A stretch of 62,801 nt of DNA from Rhodospirillaceae bacterium LM-1 (GTDB lineage Bacteria; Pseudomonadota; Alphaproteobacteria; Rhodospirillales; WMHbin7). The position numbers were made by a program, and so were the translations under genes. The DNA lies in contig CACUVI010000023.1 in NCBI GenBank assembly GCA_902725215.1, positions 1-62,801 on the forward strand. Direction: 5' to 3'. The notes beneath the pieces are model-generated. The model saw only the letters and a program-made list of their open reading frames with translations, was not told the origin of the DNA and made no database searches. Positions 1-8,914 of the stretch are shown here, in pieces. How positions within the stretch are numbered: position 1 is the stretch's first letter; the number at the start of each line of letters is the position of its first letter.

Positions 1-1161
1 AGGCGCCCAGTAACGATGGTCTGCCACAAGGATCTGGCCAGGCTTCGTGACCGACCTTTCCGACTTGCATCCCATGTAGAGGGGGGATGTGAAGAGCGTC
101 TGCAATTGGCTCTGGGAAAACGGGTCACGCTGATCCGATGCCCGCGTTTTGTTTCCGCTCTTCACGGAGACCTTTAATGCCGGATTGTCGTATGCAAGAT
201 TGTTGTCGACCGCCCAGTCGAAGAAGGTTCTTAGATTCGACATGTATTTTGCGTTGATCGTGTCCGAGGACAGTGTCGGCCTCTGAGCCTTTTCATTTTG
301 CGTGATGGCCAGCGATGCATTGTCGGTCTTAAAGACCACTTTGTAGTTCCTCGGCAACCTCAAAAGCATATCCTTAAAGGCGACGATATCGTTTTTGTCG
401 ATGCCTCCGACTGGCTTGGATTTAAGGAACTGGTCCAAAAGTCCCAGGGTCGCCACATAGTCGTTCTTTGTTTTTGGCTCAAGCCCCTGTTTTTCCCTAA
501 GGAAGCGCTCAATCAGATGGGAAGCCGGTTTTTGTGAGTCGGATGACAATCCGTTAGCTCTTACGTTCCCAGCGTGAGCCATTGCCCCAACCCGGATCAG
601 GGGATCGTTTGGGATATCGTGGAAATCGCCGCCGTCGCGGGCCTGCATGCGCTCGTTGGCGTCGATTAAGGCGCGCATGAGGGCTTGGCCAAGCTTGTCG
701 TAGTCCTTGCTGCCCTTGGCAATGTCCAGTTTTTCCTCGGCAATGGCCGAGTCCAGATATATCTGGGCGGCACTGTAATCGCCGTCGGCGATGGCGGTTT
801 TGAAATCACTCAGGGCTTCAGCGCGGTTGCGTTTCAGACCGTCATGGAGGCGTTCTGCTAGGTGGCCGCTTTTCGACTTGGCGCGAACGTCGTCGTCAAA
901 GTCCAGGCACCGTTCATAGAAGGCGCGGGCGATCCGTGTAATCTGTTCAGGTTTCAGCATGGGGTTCTCCCGAAGCGTCCTGAACCCGGTATAGGCGATT
1001 TGGCGAAGCTGTAAAGCGCGGAATCGGGCTTCCCTTTGGCTTGCCGTTCCCAGCGACCGCTTGAGTTCGCGCCGCCCGAAGAAGCCGATCAGATCGTCGG
1101 GCACCCGAATGCGGAAATAGTAGCGGCTGCCGCGTCTGGCGATGTGCGTTTCCAGGCCCAT
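1..1161 (-). CDS. Site-specific tyrosine recombinase (phage-type integrase), C-terminus beyond window
   Basis: Starting at the ATG at 1161, 387 codons stay open to the window edge. Residues about 1-60 carry the SRYYFRIRVPDDL motif and a GRRELKRSLGT turn typical of the N-terminal domain (DUF6538-like) of alphaproteobacterial integrases. About residues 205-330 look like a SAM-like core-binding domain (LIERFLREKQ...NLRTFFDWAVDNNLAYDNP). The catalytic domain begins near DHRYWAP at the edge, so the R-H-R-Y residues cannot be checked. It lies 84 bp downstream of tRNA-Ser on the same strand, the usual place for an integrase after insertion into a tRNA 3' end. It probably drives integration and excision of an element extending left of the window. 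Confidence 0.85.
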   Translation of the reverse strand, partial: MGLETHIARRGSRYYFRIRVPDDLIGFFGRRELKRSLGTASQREARFRALQLRQIAYTGFRTLRENPMLKPEQITRIARAFYERCLDFDDDVRAKSKSGHLAERLHDGLKRNRAEALSDFKTAIADGDYSAAQIYLDSAIAEEKLDIAKGSKDYDKLGQALMRALIDANERMQARDGGDFHDIPNDPLIRVGAMAHAGNVRANGLSSDSQKPASHLIERFLREKQGLEPKTKNDYVATLGLLDQFLKSKPVGGIDKNDIVAFKDMLLRLPRNYKVVFKTDNASLAITQNEKAQRPTLSSDTINAKYMSNLRTFFDWAVDNNLAYDNPALKVSVKSGNKTRASDQRDPFSQSQLQTLFTSPLYMGCKSERSVTKPGQILVADHRYWAP

Positions 1162-1245
1162 GTGTCTCACCTCTGTGTACCAGGGACGAGGCGGCCCAGA
1201 TTTGGTGCCGGAAACGCATTGTAATTCAATATATTGTGGGTCATT

Positions 1246-1338
1246 TGGCGGAGAGAGAGGGATTCGAACCCTCGGTACGGGTTTACCCCGTACAACGGTT
1301 TAGCAAACCGTCGCCTTCAGCCGCTCGGCCATCTCTCC
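1246..1338 (-). tRNA. tRNA-Ser(GCT)
   Basis: Read on the minus strand, the sequence folds into a class II tRNA of 93 nt including an encoded CCA: acceptor GGAGAGA pairing with TCTCTCC, discriminator G, anticodon loop with TTGCTAA, a long variable arm and a GGTTCGAATCC T-loop. The GCT anticodon reads AGC/AGT serine codons. An integrase gene follows directly, so its 3' half is a likely attachment site. Confidence 0.95.
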
Positions 1339-1448
1339 GCAAGGCCACAGCTTCTAACCGACCCGCCCTTTCCCGTCAATGTCCTTGGTCCGTTTCCAGG
1401 TATCTGGCAAGGGGACTGAGGGGGGAGGGGCCGGGATGCGAGGACCGG

Positions 1449-2900
1449 TTAAACCGTCGACAGCGCGTTCTGCATCACCCAGGCCAGGGCGTTCAGGCGC
1501 TTGAAACCGTCTTTCAGGTAGGACCGCTCGGCGCGACTCATGATCTTGGGATCAACCCGGTTGGAAAGCTCCAGGCCATTGTTGAGATCGGCCAATTGCT
1601 GGCGAATTTGCAGACCGATCATGAAGTCGTGCAAGCGCGACAGCGCCGCCGCTTCGTCGTCGCTCATATGTCCGCCCTTGGCGAGTGCGGCCAGACGCTC
1701 GCGCGTCGATTGGGCCTCGATACGGTGCTTGACGGCCAGCACGCGCACGGCGCCCACCAGCAAAAGCAGGCCCGACATCTTGATGTCGAAACGCCCCTCG
1801 ACGGTCTTGATTTGCCCGAACAGGCCCAGGGGCGGGCGCATTTCGGCGGCCGAGCCAGCCAGCAGATGCAAGAAGGGGCCTGCCTTTCCCGCCCGCTCCA
1901 ACAGATGGGCGCGCAAGGGGTCGGCCAGATTCTGCGTGCCATAGACCGGCTTGAAATCGATGAAAATGTCGATATTCAGCACGTCCTCGCCCTTGGCTTC
2001 GCGCATCCAGCGGTCGATTTCCGCCTTCCAGCCGTCGGCGCTGCGCCGCCATTGCGTGTTCACGCACATCACGCCGCCCTTGCATTTGGGCACGCCCGCC
2101 TCGTCCAATATATCGCAGATGCGCCTGCTGATCTCGCCGTACCAGGGATCGGCCTCGGGGCCGCCATCATAGATGATGGCGTTGTCCTGATCCGCCTTGA
2201 ACAAGGATTCGCCGCGTCCGCCGGACCCCAAAATCAGCAGGCAGCCGGGAACCGGCGGGCCGCCCCAGCCGTCCTCGGCCATGGCCTGTTCCGACAATTC
2301 GGCGGCCCGTGCGGTAATGTCGCGCAGAACGGTGCTGACCACATTGGCGATGCCGGTCGGCTCGACGCCCTCTTCAAGCAGGGCCTGAGCCAGGGTGGGA
2401 ACCTTGGCATGCGCCGCCGCCAGCGCCTTGGCGTCGGGCGCGCTGGCGATCTCGTCGCCCAGCGCCAGCGCGGAACCGGCGCGCAATTTCAAAAGCGAGC
2501 GCGCAGAAACCATGCCGACCGGGCGGTTCAGGCGATCAACCACGCACAGATGGCGAATTTTCAAACGGTCCATGCGCCCCAGGGCCACGAAGACCAGCGC
2601 TTCTTCCTTGACGGTGGCGACCGGCGAACTCATGACGGCGCTTAGGGGCTGATGCATGCCGATGCTGCCCGTTTGCGCCACGGCGCGCAGCACGTCGCGT
2701 TCGGTGACGATTCCCAGGGCGGTTCCTTCGGGGCCGGTGATCATGATCGAGCTGATGCCGCGCTCGGCCATGACGCGCGCCGCTTCGACCAGGGTGGCCT
2801 TGGGTTCGATGGTGATCACCGGGGCGGTCATCACCTCGGCCACCTTATGCCGATAGGGGAAACTGTCGATGCGCTCCAAAGAAGAGGTGTCAAGTTTCAT
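1449..2900 (-). CDS. CBS-domain protein with DUF294 putative nucleotidyltransferase domains
   Basis: A 483-residue protein. The start at 2900 (MKLDTSSLERIDSF) is preferred over an in-frame upstream codon because it has an AGGGGG ribosome site. Two CBS motifs (about residues 20-75 and 85-140, ending GIVTERDVL and RPVGMVSARSLL) are followed by the DUF294 nucleotidyltransferase signature GSGGRGESLFKADQDNAI (about 210-230) and a DUF294 C-terminal helical domain. In this family the CBS pair senses adenine nucleotides and the second half resembles GlnD-type uridylyltransferases. The family is often found beside sodium:solute symporter genes, as here, where it is divergent from a DUF4212 plus symporter pair. 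Its target is unknown. Confidence 0.85.
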   Translation of the reverse strand: MKLDTSSLERIDSFPYRHKVAEVMTAPVITIEPKATLVEAARVMAERGISSIMITGPEGTALGIVTERDVLRAVAQTGSIGMHQPLSAVMSSPVATVKEEALVFVALGRMDRLKIRHLCVVDRLNRPVGMVSARSLLKLRAGSALALGDEIASAPDAKALAAAHAKVPTLAQALLEEGVEPTGIANVVSTVLRDITARAAELSEQAMAEDGWGGPPVPGCLLILGSGGRGESLFKADQDNAIIYDGGPEADPWYGEISRRICDILDEAGVPKCKGGVMCVNTQWRRSADGWKAEIDRWMREAKGEDVLNIDIFIDFKPVYGTQNLADPLRAHLLERAGKAGPFLHLLAGSAAEMRPPLGLFGQIKTVEGRFDIKMSGLLLLVGAVRVLAVKHRIEAQSTRERLAALAKGGHMSDDEAAALSRLHDFMIGLQIRQQLADLNNGLELSNRVDPKIMSRAERSYLKDGFKRLNALAWVMQNALSTV

Positions 2901-2914
2901 GTATCTGAGTCCCC

Positions 2915-3502
2915 CTAAAGTCCTTCGACAACACGCGAAGGATCGCACCGCTGTTCAAGCGTTTCGCGAAATGTGGCGGCCCCGAAATGGAGCAGACCAT
3001 CGATAACCTCAAAATCGTCGCCGCGCAAAGTTTCGTGGATAGGCAGCGAGTCATAGATAGGTTTGCAACTCATGGTGACCTGATCGACCGCCCGACCGGG
3101 CGGGGCAAGGCGGGCATGCCCCAATCTTTCGGCGAACAGGCGCTTGAATTCGGAAAAGTCGTGCTGGGTCTCTTGTTTGTCCAGGGTGCGGACGTAAACA
3201 TCCTCAAGCCAAGTCCAGAGCTTTTCTTGGGCCAGTCCATCCTGGGGGCGCAGATACGCTTCCACGATCATGCACAAATCGGCCAGCAGCATGGCGAAGG
3301 CGTTCCACCGGCAGACCTCAAGGGCGTCCAGGAACATCTTTTCGCGAAACAGAAAGCGCGCATTGCTTCCGGCTTTCGTATGGCAAAAGCCCACCGTCGA
3401 CCTTTGGGAAAGCCTGGAAGTTTCTACGGACAGTAAAACCGCTAGTAACTCGGGAGTGTCCACCCGGCCCGGAAACAACCAATTCTTGATACGGCTTAAC
3501 AT
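2915..3502 (-). CDS. Conserved hypothetical protein upstream of CBS/DUF294 gene
   Basis: A 195-residue protein starting at ATG 3502, preceded by AGGAAATCC. It ends 14 bp before the CBS/DUF294 start, so the two are probably one transcript. I recognise no domain. It has no signal peptide or membrane helix and appears helical and acidic-basic mixed, with a Trp/Leu-rich middle (KLWTWLEDVYVRTLD). In other proteobacteria a 3'-5' exonuclease-like gene often occupies this place next to CBS/DUF294, but exonuclease motifs are not visible here. Function unknown. Confidence 0.7.
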   Translation of the reverse strand: MLSRIKNWLFPGRVDTPELLAVLLSVETSRLSQRSTVGFCHTKAGSNARFLFREKMFLDALEVCRWNAFAMLLADLCMIVEAYLRPQDGLAQEKLWTWLEDVYVRTLDKQETQHDFSEFKRLFAERLGHARLAPPGRAVDQVTMSCKPIYDSLPIHETLRGDDFEVIDGLLHFGAATFRETLEQRCDPSRVVEGL

Positions 3503-3805
3503 AAGGATTTCCTAAAGTTCCCCGACGCTTCGTAGTATCCACAATGTCTCAAAGTGCATTCGATTTCTAGTGCTTGTTAACCAGGATGGCTCGTGATATC
3601 AACATTGCACAAACAAAGAAAACAAATGTCGCACTGAGGAGGTAAACGCAAACTCACGCCAGTAATCTGCCCGCGCCTAATGCGGCAGGTGGGCTGCACA
3701 ATCATCTCACGTTTGTTTTTTTTAACAGAGCCGATCCAAGGGCTTCGCTCAAGAGCGTCCTGGATCATGAACGAGTCAACTTGAGTGGAGAAGGAGCGTC
3801 TCAAG

Positions 3806-4069
3806 ATGTCGGAATTTACTCCCGAAAAGGCCAAGGCCCATTGGGCCAAGACGTCGGGGCTAATGTGGCTGATGCTGGCTATTTGGTTTTTCTTCAGCTT
3901 CGTGGTCCACATGTTCGCCCCCAGCCTGAACGCAATCAAGATCATCGGCTTCCCCTTGGGCTTCTATATGGCCGCCCAGGGTTCGCTGATCGCCTTCGTT
4001 GTGGCAATTTTCTGGTACGCCAAGCGCCAGGACGCCATTGACGAAGAATTCGGCGTCGCCGAAGACTGA
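3806..4069 (+). CDS. DUF4212 small subunit of sodium/solute symporter
   Basis: An 87-residue protein with two membrane helices (about residues 20-42 and 50-73) and the family-typical core AIKIIGFPLGFYMAAQGS. ATG 3806 follows GGAGAAGGAGCG, which decides the start over an upstream GTG. DUF4212 proteins are the small partner of VC_2705-type sodium:solute symporters, which take up acetate or related monocarboxylates. The large-subunit gene follows 23 bp downstream but is broken, so this protein may lack a working partner. Confidence 0.85.
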   Translation: MSEFTPEKAKAHWAKTSGLMWLMLAIWFFFSFVVHMFAPSLNAIKIIGFPLGFYMAAQGSLIAFVVAIFWYAKRQDAIDEEFGVAED

Positions 4070-4092
4070 TACCGGTAAGGAGACAACGTCAC

Positions 4093-5693
4093 ATGGCTGC
4101 TAAAAGCAACAGTTTCATCGACAATCTCGGCAAGATCTACGCCTATTACACCGGCGGGTTCGTTGCCTTCACCATCATCCTGGCCATCCTGGAACAAATG
4201 GGTGTGCCCAACGCCATCATCGGCTACGCCTTCGTCTTTCTGACGGTGGCCGTTTACGCGCTGATCGGCGTGCTCTCGCGCACGGCGGAAGTGTCGGAAT
4301 ATTACGTGGCTGGCCGAGTCGTGCCCGCCTTCTACAACGGCATGGCGACCGGCGCCGACTGGATGAGCGCCGCCTCGTTCATCGGCATGGCCGGCACTTT
4401 GTACGTGATGGGCTATGACGGCTTGGCCTTCGTGCTGGGTTGGACTGGCGGTTACGTGCTGGTGGCCATCTTGCTGGCGCCGTATCTGCGCAAGTTCGGC
4501 CAATACACGGTTCCCGACTTCCTGGGCGCCCGCTTCGGCGGCAATATGGCCCGTGCGGTCGGCGTGATCGTGCTGATCACCGCTTCTTTTGCTTACGTCG
4601 TGGCGCAGATTTTCGGCGTCGGCATCATCGCATCGCGCTTCTTGGGCATTTCGTTCGAGTTCGCGGTGTTCGTTGGTCTGGCCGGCATTCTGGTCTGCTC
4701 GATGCTGGGCGGCATGCGCGCCGTCACCTGGACCCAGGTGGCGCAGTACATCATTCTCATCACCGCCTACCTGATCCCCGTGGTCTGGATGTCGGTGAAG
4801 GTGACGGGCGTTCCCATCCCCGAGCTGATGTATGGTCAGGCGTTGGAAATCATCGCCACCAAGGAACAGGAACTGGGCATCTTGAAGGGTCATGCCATGG
4901 CGTTCGCGAACGCCAAGGGCGAGGCCAACTTCACCGACGCCATGAATTTCTTCACCCTGATCCTCTGCTTGATGATCGGCACCGCGTCTCTGCCTCACAT
5001 TCTGATGCGCTACTTCACCACGCCTAGCGTGAAGACGGCATCTTGCAGTTGGCAGAATTCAGGATCATGCCGGACGCCATCGTGTTGGCGACCCCGGAAA
5101 TCGCGGGTCTGCCCTATGTGGTTTCGGGCCTGGTGGCCGCCGGTGGTCTTGCCGCCGCGCTCTCCACCGCCGATGGATTGTTGCTGGCGATCGCCAATGC
5201 GCTCAGCCACGACGTCTATTACCGCATGATCGACCCCAAGGCCGATACCAAGAAGCGTTTGATCGTCAGCCGTATTCTGCTGATCGGCGTGGCTTTGGTG
5301 GCGGCCTATGTGGCGAGCTTGAAGCCTTCCACCATTCTGTCGATGGTGGCCTGGGCCTTCTCGATCGCGGCATCGGGCTTGTTCCCGGCGCTGGTCATGG
5401 GCATTTGGTGGAAACGCACCAGCAATGTCGGTGCGGTTGCGGGCATGGTCGTCGGTTTCGGCATCTGCCTGTACTACCTGATCACCACCGCGTTCATGGG
5501 CGCACCCCTGTGGTTCGGCATCAAGAACATCTCTTGCGGCATCTTCGGCATCCCCGCTGCGTTCCTTGTGACGTATGTGGTCAGCTTGATGACGCAGGCG
5601 CCCTCAAAGGAAATGCAGGATTTCATCGACAGTATCCGCGTTCCCAAGGGCGATGTCAGGCTGGCCGACGCCAAGTCCGATATCGACCATTAA
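4093..5693 (+). pseudogene. Sodium:solute (acetate-type) symporter, VC_2705 family, frameshifted with internal deletion
   Basis: Frame 1 from ATG 4093 (ribosome site AAGGAG) encodes the N-terminal symporter part through ILMRYFTTPSVK at about 5034, then reads on as nonsense to 5229. The family sequence resumes in another frame at about 5034 with DGILQLAEF and runs through TPEIAGLPYVVSGLVAAGG and LSTADGLLLAIANALSH to the stop at 5693. Judged from memory of intact relatives, the helix-plus-loop segment that normally separates TTPSVK from GDGILQLAE, some 50 or so residues, is missing, and the deletion is not a multiple of three. Neither half could form a full transporter. A sequencing or assembly artefact is possible. 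Confidence 0.8.
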
Positions 5694-5714
5694 GGGTCAA
5701 AAGTGCTAGTCTTG

Positions 5715-5744
5715 CGGGGCCCCTTCGGGGGCCCCGTTTTTTTT
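5715..5744 (+). terminator. Rho-independent terminator after the symporter
   Basis: A perfect GC-rich stem (CGGGGCCCC with GGGGCCCCG around a TTCG-type loop) is followed by eight T residues. It lies 22 bp after the symporter stop codon and ends that transcript before the next membrane-protein gene. Confidence 0.93.
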
Positions 5745-5759
5745 GAAGAGAGTTAGGGA

Positions 5760-6077
5760 ATGCAAGGCAACGAATTTTTCTGGAGCCATCTGCCCTTCTG
5801 GATCGTCATGTACGGTTTGGCCGTGGTGGCCTGGACCTGTCTGGGCCGTTTCGTTTTGGCTATCCTCGTCAAAAACTCGTCGAAGAACTATATCCTGCGT
5901 TGGTTCGAGCGCCTGACCGACTGGCCGATTGCCCTGATCGACCTGATCACGCCCAGGGCGGTGGCGCGCGGACTGATGCCGTTGGTGACGGCGATCTGGT
6001 TCTTCCTGCTGCGCTTCATCGCCTTCATGGTCTTTCTCAATGCGGGCATGTTGCCCAAGATGGGAGTTTCGCCATGA
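5760..6077 (+). CDS. Small integral membrane protein, unknown function
   Basis: A 105-residue protein starting at ATG 5760 after AGAGTTAGGG. Two or three hydrophobic helices are visible (about residues 14-36 and 76-97), separated by a basic amphipathic stretch (NSSKNYILRWFERLTDWP). Its stop overlaps the next start as ATGA, which indicates translational coupling with the following membrane protein. It follows the symporter terminator. I do not recognise the family. Confidence 0.65.
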   Translation: MQGNEFFWSHLPFWIVMYGLAVVAWTCLGRFVLAILVKNSSKNYILRWFERLTDWPIALIDLITPRAVARGLMPLVTAIWFFLLRFIAFMVFLNAGMLPKMGVSP

Positions 6078-6382
6078 GCCGCCAGCACACGATGATGGGA
6101 ATCTTGCTGCTCTGCCTGGGCAACGGATTCGTCTCGCCTTTCGTGATCATCGCCTATATGTGGGCGCCCTTCTGGTTTCCCAGCATCATCCCCATGAAGC
6201 AGGAATACCAACTGATCGGCTCCACGATGATCGTGGGCGTGCTGTCGATTCTGATTTCGGGGGTTCCGGCGGCTCTGTTCGAGCGCTTCACCGGCCGCCA
6301 GGAAAGCGACCATACGTCGCTTTACGTCTGGCTGGGCAGCGCTGTGCTGATCACCTTGCCGGGTTTGCTGCGGTTTATTTAG
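6074..6382 (+). CDS. Small integral membrane protein, unknown function
   Basis: A 102-residue protein beginning MSRQHTMMGILLLCLG at the ATG overlapping the preceding stop (ATGA). Three hydrophobic segments are seen (about residues 8-30, 48-68 and 83-101). It shares an operon with the 5760 gene; the pair may form one membrane complex, but this is inferred only from overlap. Family not recognised. Confidence 0.65.
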   Translation: MSRQHTMMGILLLCLGNGFVSPFVIIAYMWAPFWFPSIIPMKQEYQLIGSTMIVGVLSILISGVPAALFERFTGRQESDHTSLYVWLGSAVLITLPGLLRFI

Positions 6383-6390
6383 CCTGAAAA

Positions 6391-6453
6391 ACGTCACGGC
6401 CGGACCTGATCCGGCCATCCACCTGGACCCCCGGGTCAAGCCCGGGGGTGACG
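6391..6453. repeat. Dispersed palindromic (REP-like) element, copy 1
   Basis: Two consecutive hairpins: ACGTCACGGCCGGACCTGAT with its CCGG complement, and CCCCCGGGTCAAGCCCGGGG, bracketed by GTCA and TGAC. The same bipartite plan recurs at 11360-11452 and 26522-26582. It lies between two convergent genes and may also act as a transcription stop. Confidence 0.7.
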
Positions 6454-6464
6454 AAAAGGGAAAC

Positions 6465-7601
6465 CTATTCCACCACGATCTTGGGCGTCTGGCGGGCCGT
6501 TTTGCCGCTTTGGATCAGAAGCACCTTGTCCCACACCTTCTTGGCGATGGCGCGATAGGCTTCGGCATGCGGGCTTTCGGGCTTCGAGGCCACGATGGGC
6601 TGGCCGCCGTCCGAGGTTTCGCGGATTTCGATATCCAGCGGCACTTCGCCCAGGAAGTCGCAGCCCAGGCGGGCGGCTTCCGACTTGGCGCCGCCATGGC
6701 CGAAGATATGTGCCTCGTGGCCGCATTTCGGGCAGTGGTAATAGCTCATATTCTCGATCAGGCCCAGGACCGGCACTTCGACCTTGCGGAACATGTTCAG
6801 GCCGCGGCGGGCATCCAGAAGGGCGATGTCCTGCGGAGTCGAAACGATCACGGCGCCGGTCAGCGGCACTTTCTGGCTAATGGTCAATTGCGTGTCGCCG
6901 GTGCCGGGCGGCATGTCGATCAGCATGACGTCCAATTCGCCCCATTCGACATCGCGCAACATTTGTTCCAGCGCCCCCATCACCATGGGTCCGCGCCAGA
7001 TGACCGGCGCGTCCTCGGGCACCAAAAAGCCCATCGACATGCAGGCCACGCCGTGATTGTGCAGGGGCAGGATCGACTGGCCGTCCTCGGTCATGTCGGG
7101 CTGTTTGTCGATGCCCAGCATGCGCGGCATCGAAGGGCCGTAAATGTCGGCGTCGAACACGCCGACCTTCAAGCCCATGCCAGCCAGCGCCAGCGCCAGA
7201 TTGACCGTGGTGGTCGATTTGCCGACGCCGCCCTTGCCCGAGGCGACGGCGATGATGGATTTCACATGGGGAACCAATGGCTTCTCGCCCTCGGTTGCGC
7301 CGTGCCCGTGCCCATGACCATGTCCGCCCTGTCCCTGGCCGTTGCCCTTCTTGCGCTCGCCGGTCAAAACGGCCTGAACGGTCAGGACGCCGGGCAGGGC
7401 GTGGACGGCCTTTTCGGCTTCCTGGCGCACGGATTCCATCGATTTTGCCCTGGCCGGGTCGATTTCGATGGCGAAGGCGACATGGCCATCCTTGATGGCG
7501 ACGCCTGAAATCATGCCCAGGCTGACCAGATCGGCGCCTTTCTCAGGGTCCTTAATTGTCGAGAGCGCCTTCAAAAGGGCTTCCTGGGTCACGTTGGACA
7601 T
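6465..7601 (-). CDS. apbC: Mrp/ApbC (NBP35-type) iron-sulfur cluster carrier ATPase
   Basis: A 378-residue protein; the start at 7601 (MSNVTQEALLKAL) has a GGGAGG ribosome site. An N-terminal MIP18/DUF59 domain (about 1-90) precedes a deviant Walker A P-loop, GKGGVGKSTTTVNLALAL (about 130-147), the MPPGTGDTQL switch region, and the CPKC metal-binding pair within SYYHCPKCGHEAHIFG. This family binds and transfers 4Fe-4S clusters to apoproteins in the cytoplasm. A Gly/His-rich linker (GGHGHGHGHG, about residues 104-113) joins the two domains, and could bind metal. It is divergent from hflK. Confidence 0.92.
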   Translation of the reverse strand: MSNVTQEALLKALSTIKDPEKGADLVSLGMISGVAIKDGHVAFAIEIDPARAKSMESVRQEAEKAVHALPGVLTVQAVLTGERKKGNGQGQGGHGHGHGHGATEGEKPLVPHVKSIIAVASGKGGVGKSTTTVNLALALAGMGLKVGVFDADIYGPSMPRMLGIDKQPDMTEDGQSILPLHNHGVACMSMGFLVPEDAPVIWRGPMVMGALEQMLRDVEWGELDVMLIDMPPGTGDTQLTISQKVPLTGAVIVSTPQDIALLDARRGLNMFRKVEVPVLGLIENMSYYHCPKCGHEAHIFGHGGAKSEAARLGCDFLGEVPLDIEIRETSDGGQPIVASKPESPHAEAYRAIAKKVWDKVLLIQSGKTARQTPKIVVE

Positions 7602-7729
7602 GCTTGAAACCTCCCACAACTTGCCGATATAGGTTATTCCGGTGCCTGCCGTTGCTAAAGGCCCGGCTGGTGTCATATAAGGCGCTTCTGATATTTTGCA
7701 AAGGCGCAATCGGAAAAAGGACGATACAC

Positions 7730-8914
7730 ATGGCTTTGAATTCCGGCGGCGGCGGTCCTTGGGGCGGCGGAAGTGGCGGTAGCGGCGGCGGAAGCGGCGG
7801 CGGCGGCCCCTGGGGCAGTGGCGGCGGCGGCAATAATGGCGGCGGCTGGGGCGGCAATCCCTGGGGGCGCGGCAACGGCCCTGGCGGCCAAATGCCCGAT
7901 CTTGACGACTTGATCAGAAAGGGTCGAGATCGCTTCAACGGCATGTTCTCGAATGGGTTCAAGGGGATTGGCGTCTTGGCGGCCATCTTGGTGGCTGGCT
8001 GGCTGGCCACCGGTCTTTACCGCGTACAGCCCGACGAGCAGGGCGTCGTGGTCGTCTTCGGTCAATGGACCGACACCACCCAGCCCGGCCTGCACTACAA
8101 TTGGCCGGGGCCGATCGGCAAGGTTTACAAGCCCAAGGTGACGCGTTCGAACCGGGTCGAAGTGGGTTTCCGCTCGACGGCGGAAAGAAGCAACAAAAGC
8201 ACCAGCGTCAACAGTAACGTCAACGAAGAAAGTCTGATGCTGACCGGCGACGAAAATATCGTCGATATCGATTTCATCGTGCTGTGGAAGATCAAGGATG
8301 CCGGACAGTTCCTGTTCAAGATCCGCGATCCGCAGGGCACCGTGAAGGTGGCCGCCGAAAGCGCCATGCGCGACGTGATCAGCCAGACGCCCATTCAGAT
8401 GGCCCTAACCGAAGGGCGACGCCAAGTCGAACAGCAAACGCGCGGCCTGCTTCAGAATATGTTGGATAGCTACGAAGCGGGCATCGAGGTCATGGAAGTG
8501 CAGATGCAGAAGTCGGACCCGCCCGCCCAGGTGGTGGACGCCTTCAACGACGTGCAGCGCGCCAAGGCCGACCGCGAGCGTCTCAGCAACGAGGCTGAGG
8601 CCTATCGCAACGACATCATCCCCAAGGCACGCGGCGACGCCGAGAAATTGTTGCAGGAATCGCAGGCCTATAAGGAACAGGTGGTCAATATCGCCCAAGG
8701 CGAGGCCAGCCGCTTCCTGTCCGTCTACAACGCCTATATCAAGGCGCCCAACGTCACGTCGCAGCGCATCTACTACGAAAACATCGAGCAGATTTTGCAT
8801 GGAACCAACAAATTGATCATCGATCCCAGCGCCGCCAAGTCGGGCGTGCTGCCCTATCTGCCCTTGAACGAGTTGAAGGCAAAACCTGAAGGCGCCCAGG
8901 GAGGCAAGCCATGA
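7730..8914 (+). CDS. hflK: HflK, subunit of the HflKC membrane protease-regulator complex
   Basis: A 394-residue protein from ATG 7730. The first 60 residues are a Gly/Trp-rich low-complexity tail (GGGGPWGGGSGG), followed by one membrane helix (about 83-103, IGVLAAILVAGWLATGLY) and a band-7/SPFH domain with a long coiled helix (about 255-330). HflK and HflC form a large membrane assembly that regulates FtsH. Its stop overlaps the hflC start as ATGA, so the two are translationally coupled. Length and organisation are normal for the family. Confidence 0.95.
   Translation: MALNSGGGGPWGGGSGGSGGGSGGGGPWGSGGGGNNGGGWGGNPWGRGNGPGGQMPDLDDLIRKGRDRFNGMFSNGFKGIGVLAAILVAGWLATGLYRVQPDEQGVVVVFGQWTDTTQPGLHYNWPGPIGKVYKPKVTRSNRVEVGFRSTAERSNKSTSVNSNVNEESLMLTGDENIVDIDFIVLWKIKDAGQFLFKIRDPQGTVKVAAESAMRDVISQTPIQMALTEGRRQVEQQTRGLLQNMLDSYEAGIEVMEVQMQKSDPPAQVVDAFNDVQRAKADRERLSNEAEAYRNDIIPKARGDAEKLLQESQAYKEQVVNIAQGEASRFLSVYNAYIKAPNVTSQRIYYENIEQILHGTNKLIIDPSAAKSGVLPYLPLNELKAKPEGAQGGKP

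Noticed and set aside
298-537. 79-residue plus-strand open frame
   Set aside because: It is antisense to the integrase gene, has no ribosome site and no family resemblance.
1236-2645. Long plus-strand open frame of 469 codons
   Set aside because: It crosses the tRNA-Ser gene and mirrors the CBS/DUF294 gene; its His/Gly/Ala-rich composition is typical of antisense frames in GC-rich DNA.
3964-4998. Long minus-strand open frame of 344 codons over the symporter
   Set aside because: His/Asp/Gly-rich antisense shadow of a clear symporter gene, with no start signal.
6510-7508. 332-codon plus-strand frame over apbC
   Set aside because: Antisense shadow of the conserved apbC gene.
7739-7880. Gly-rich repeat at the start of hflK as a separate repeat element
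   Set aside because: It is in frame and matches the known Gly-rich N-terminal tail of HflK proteins.
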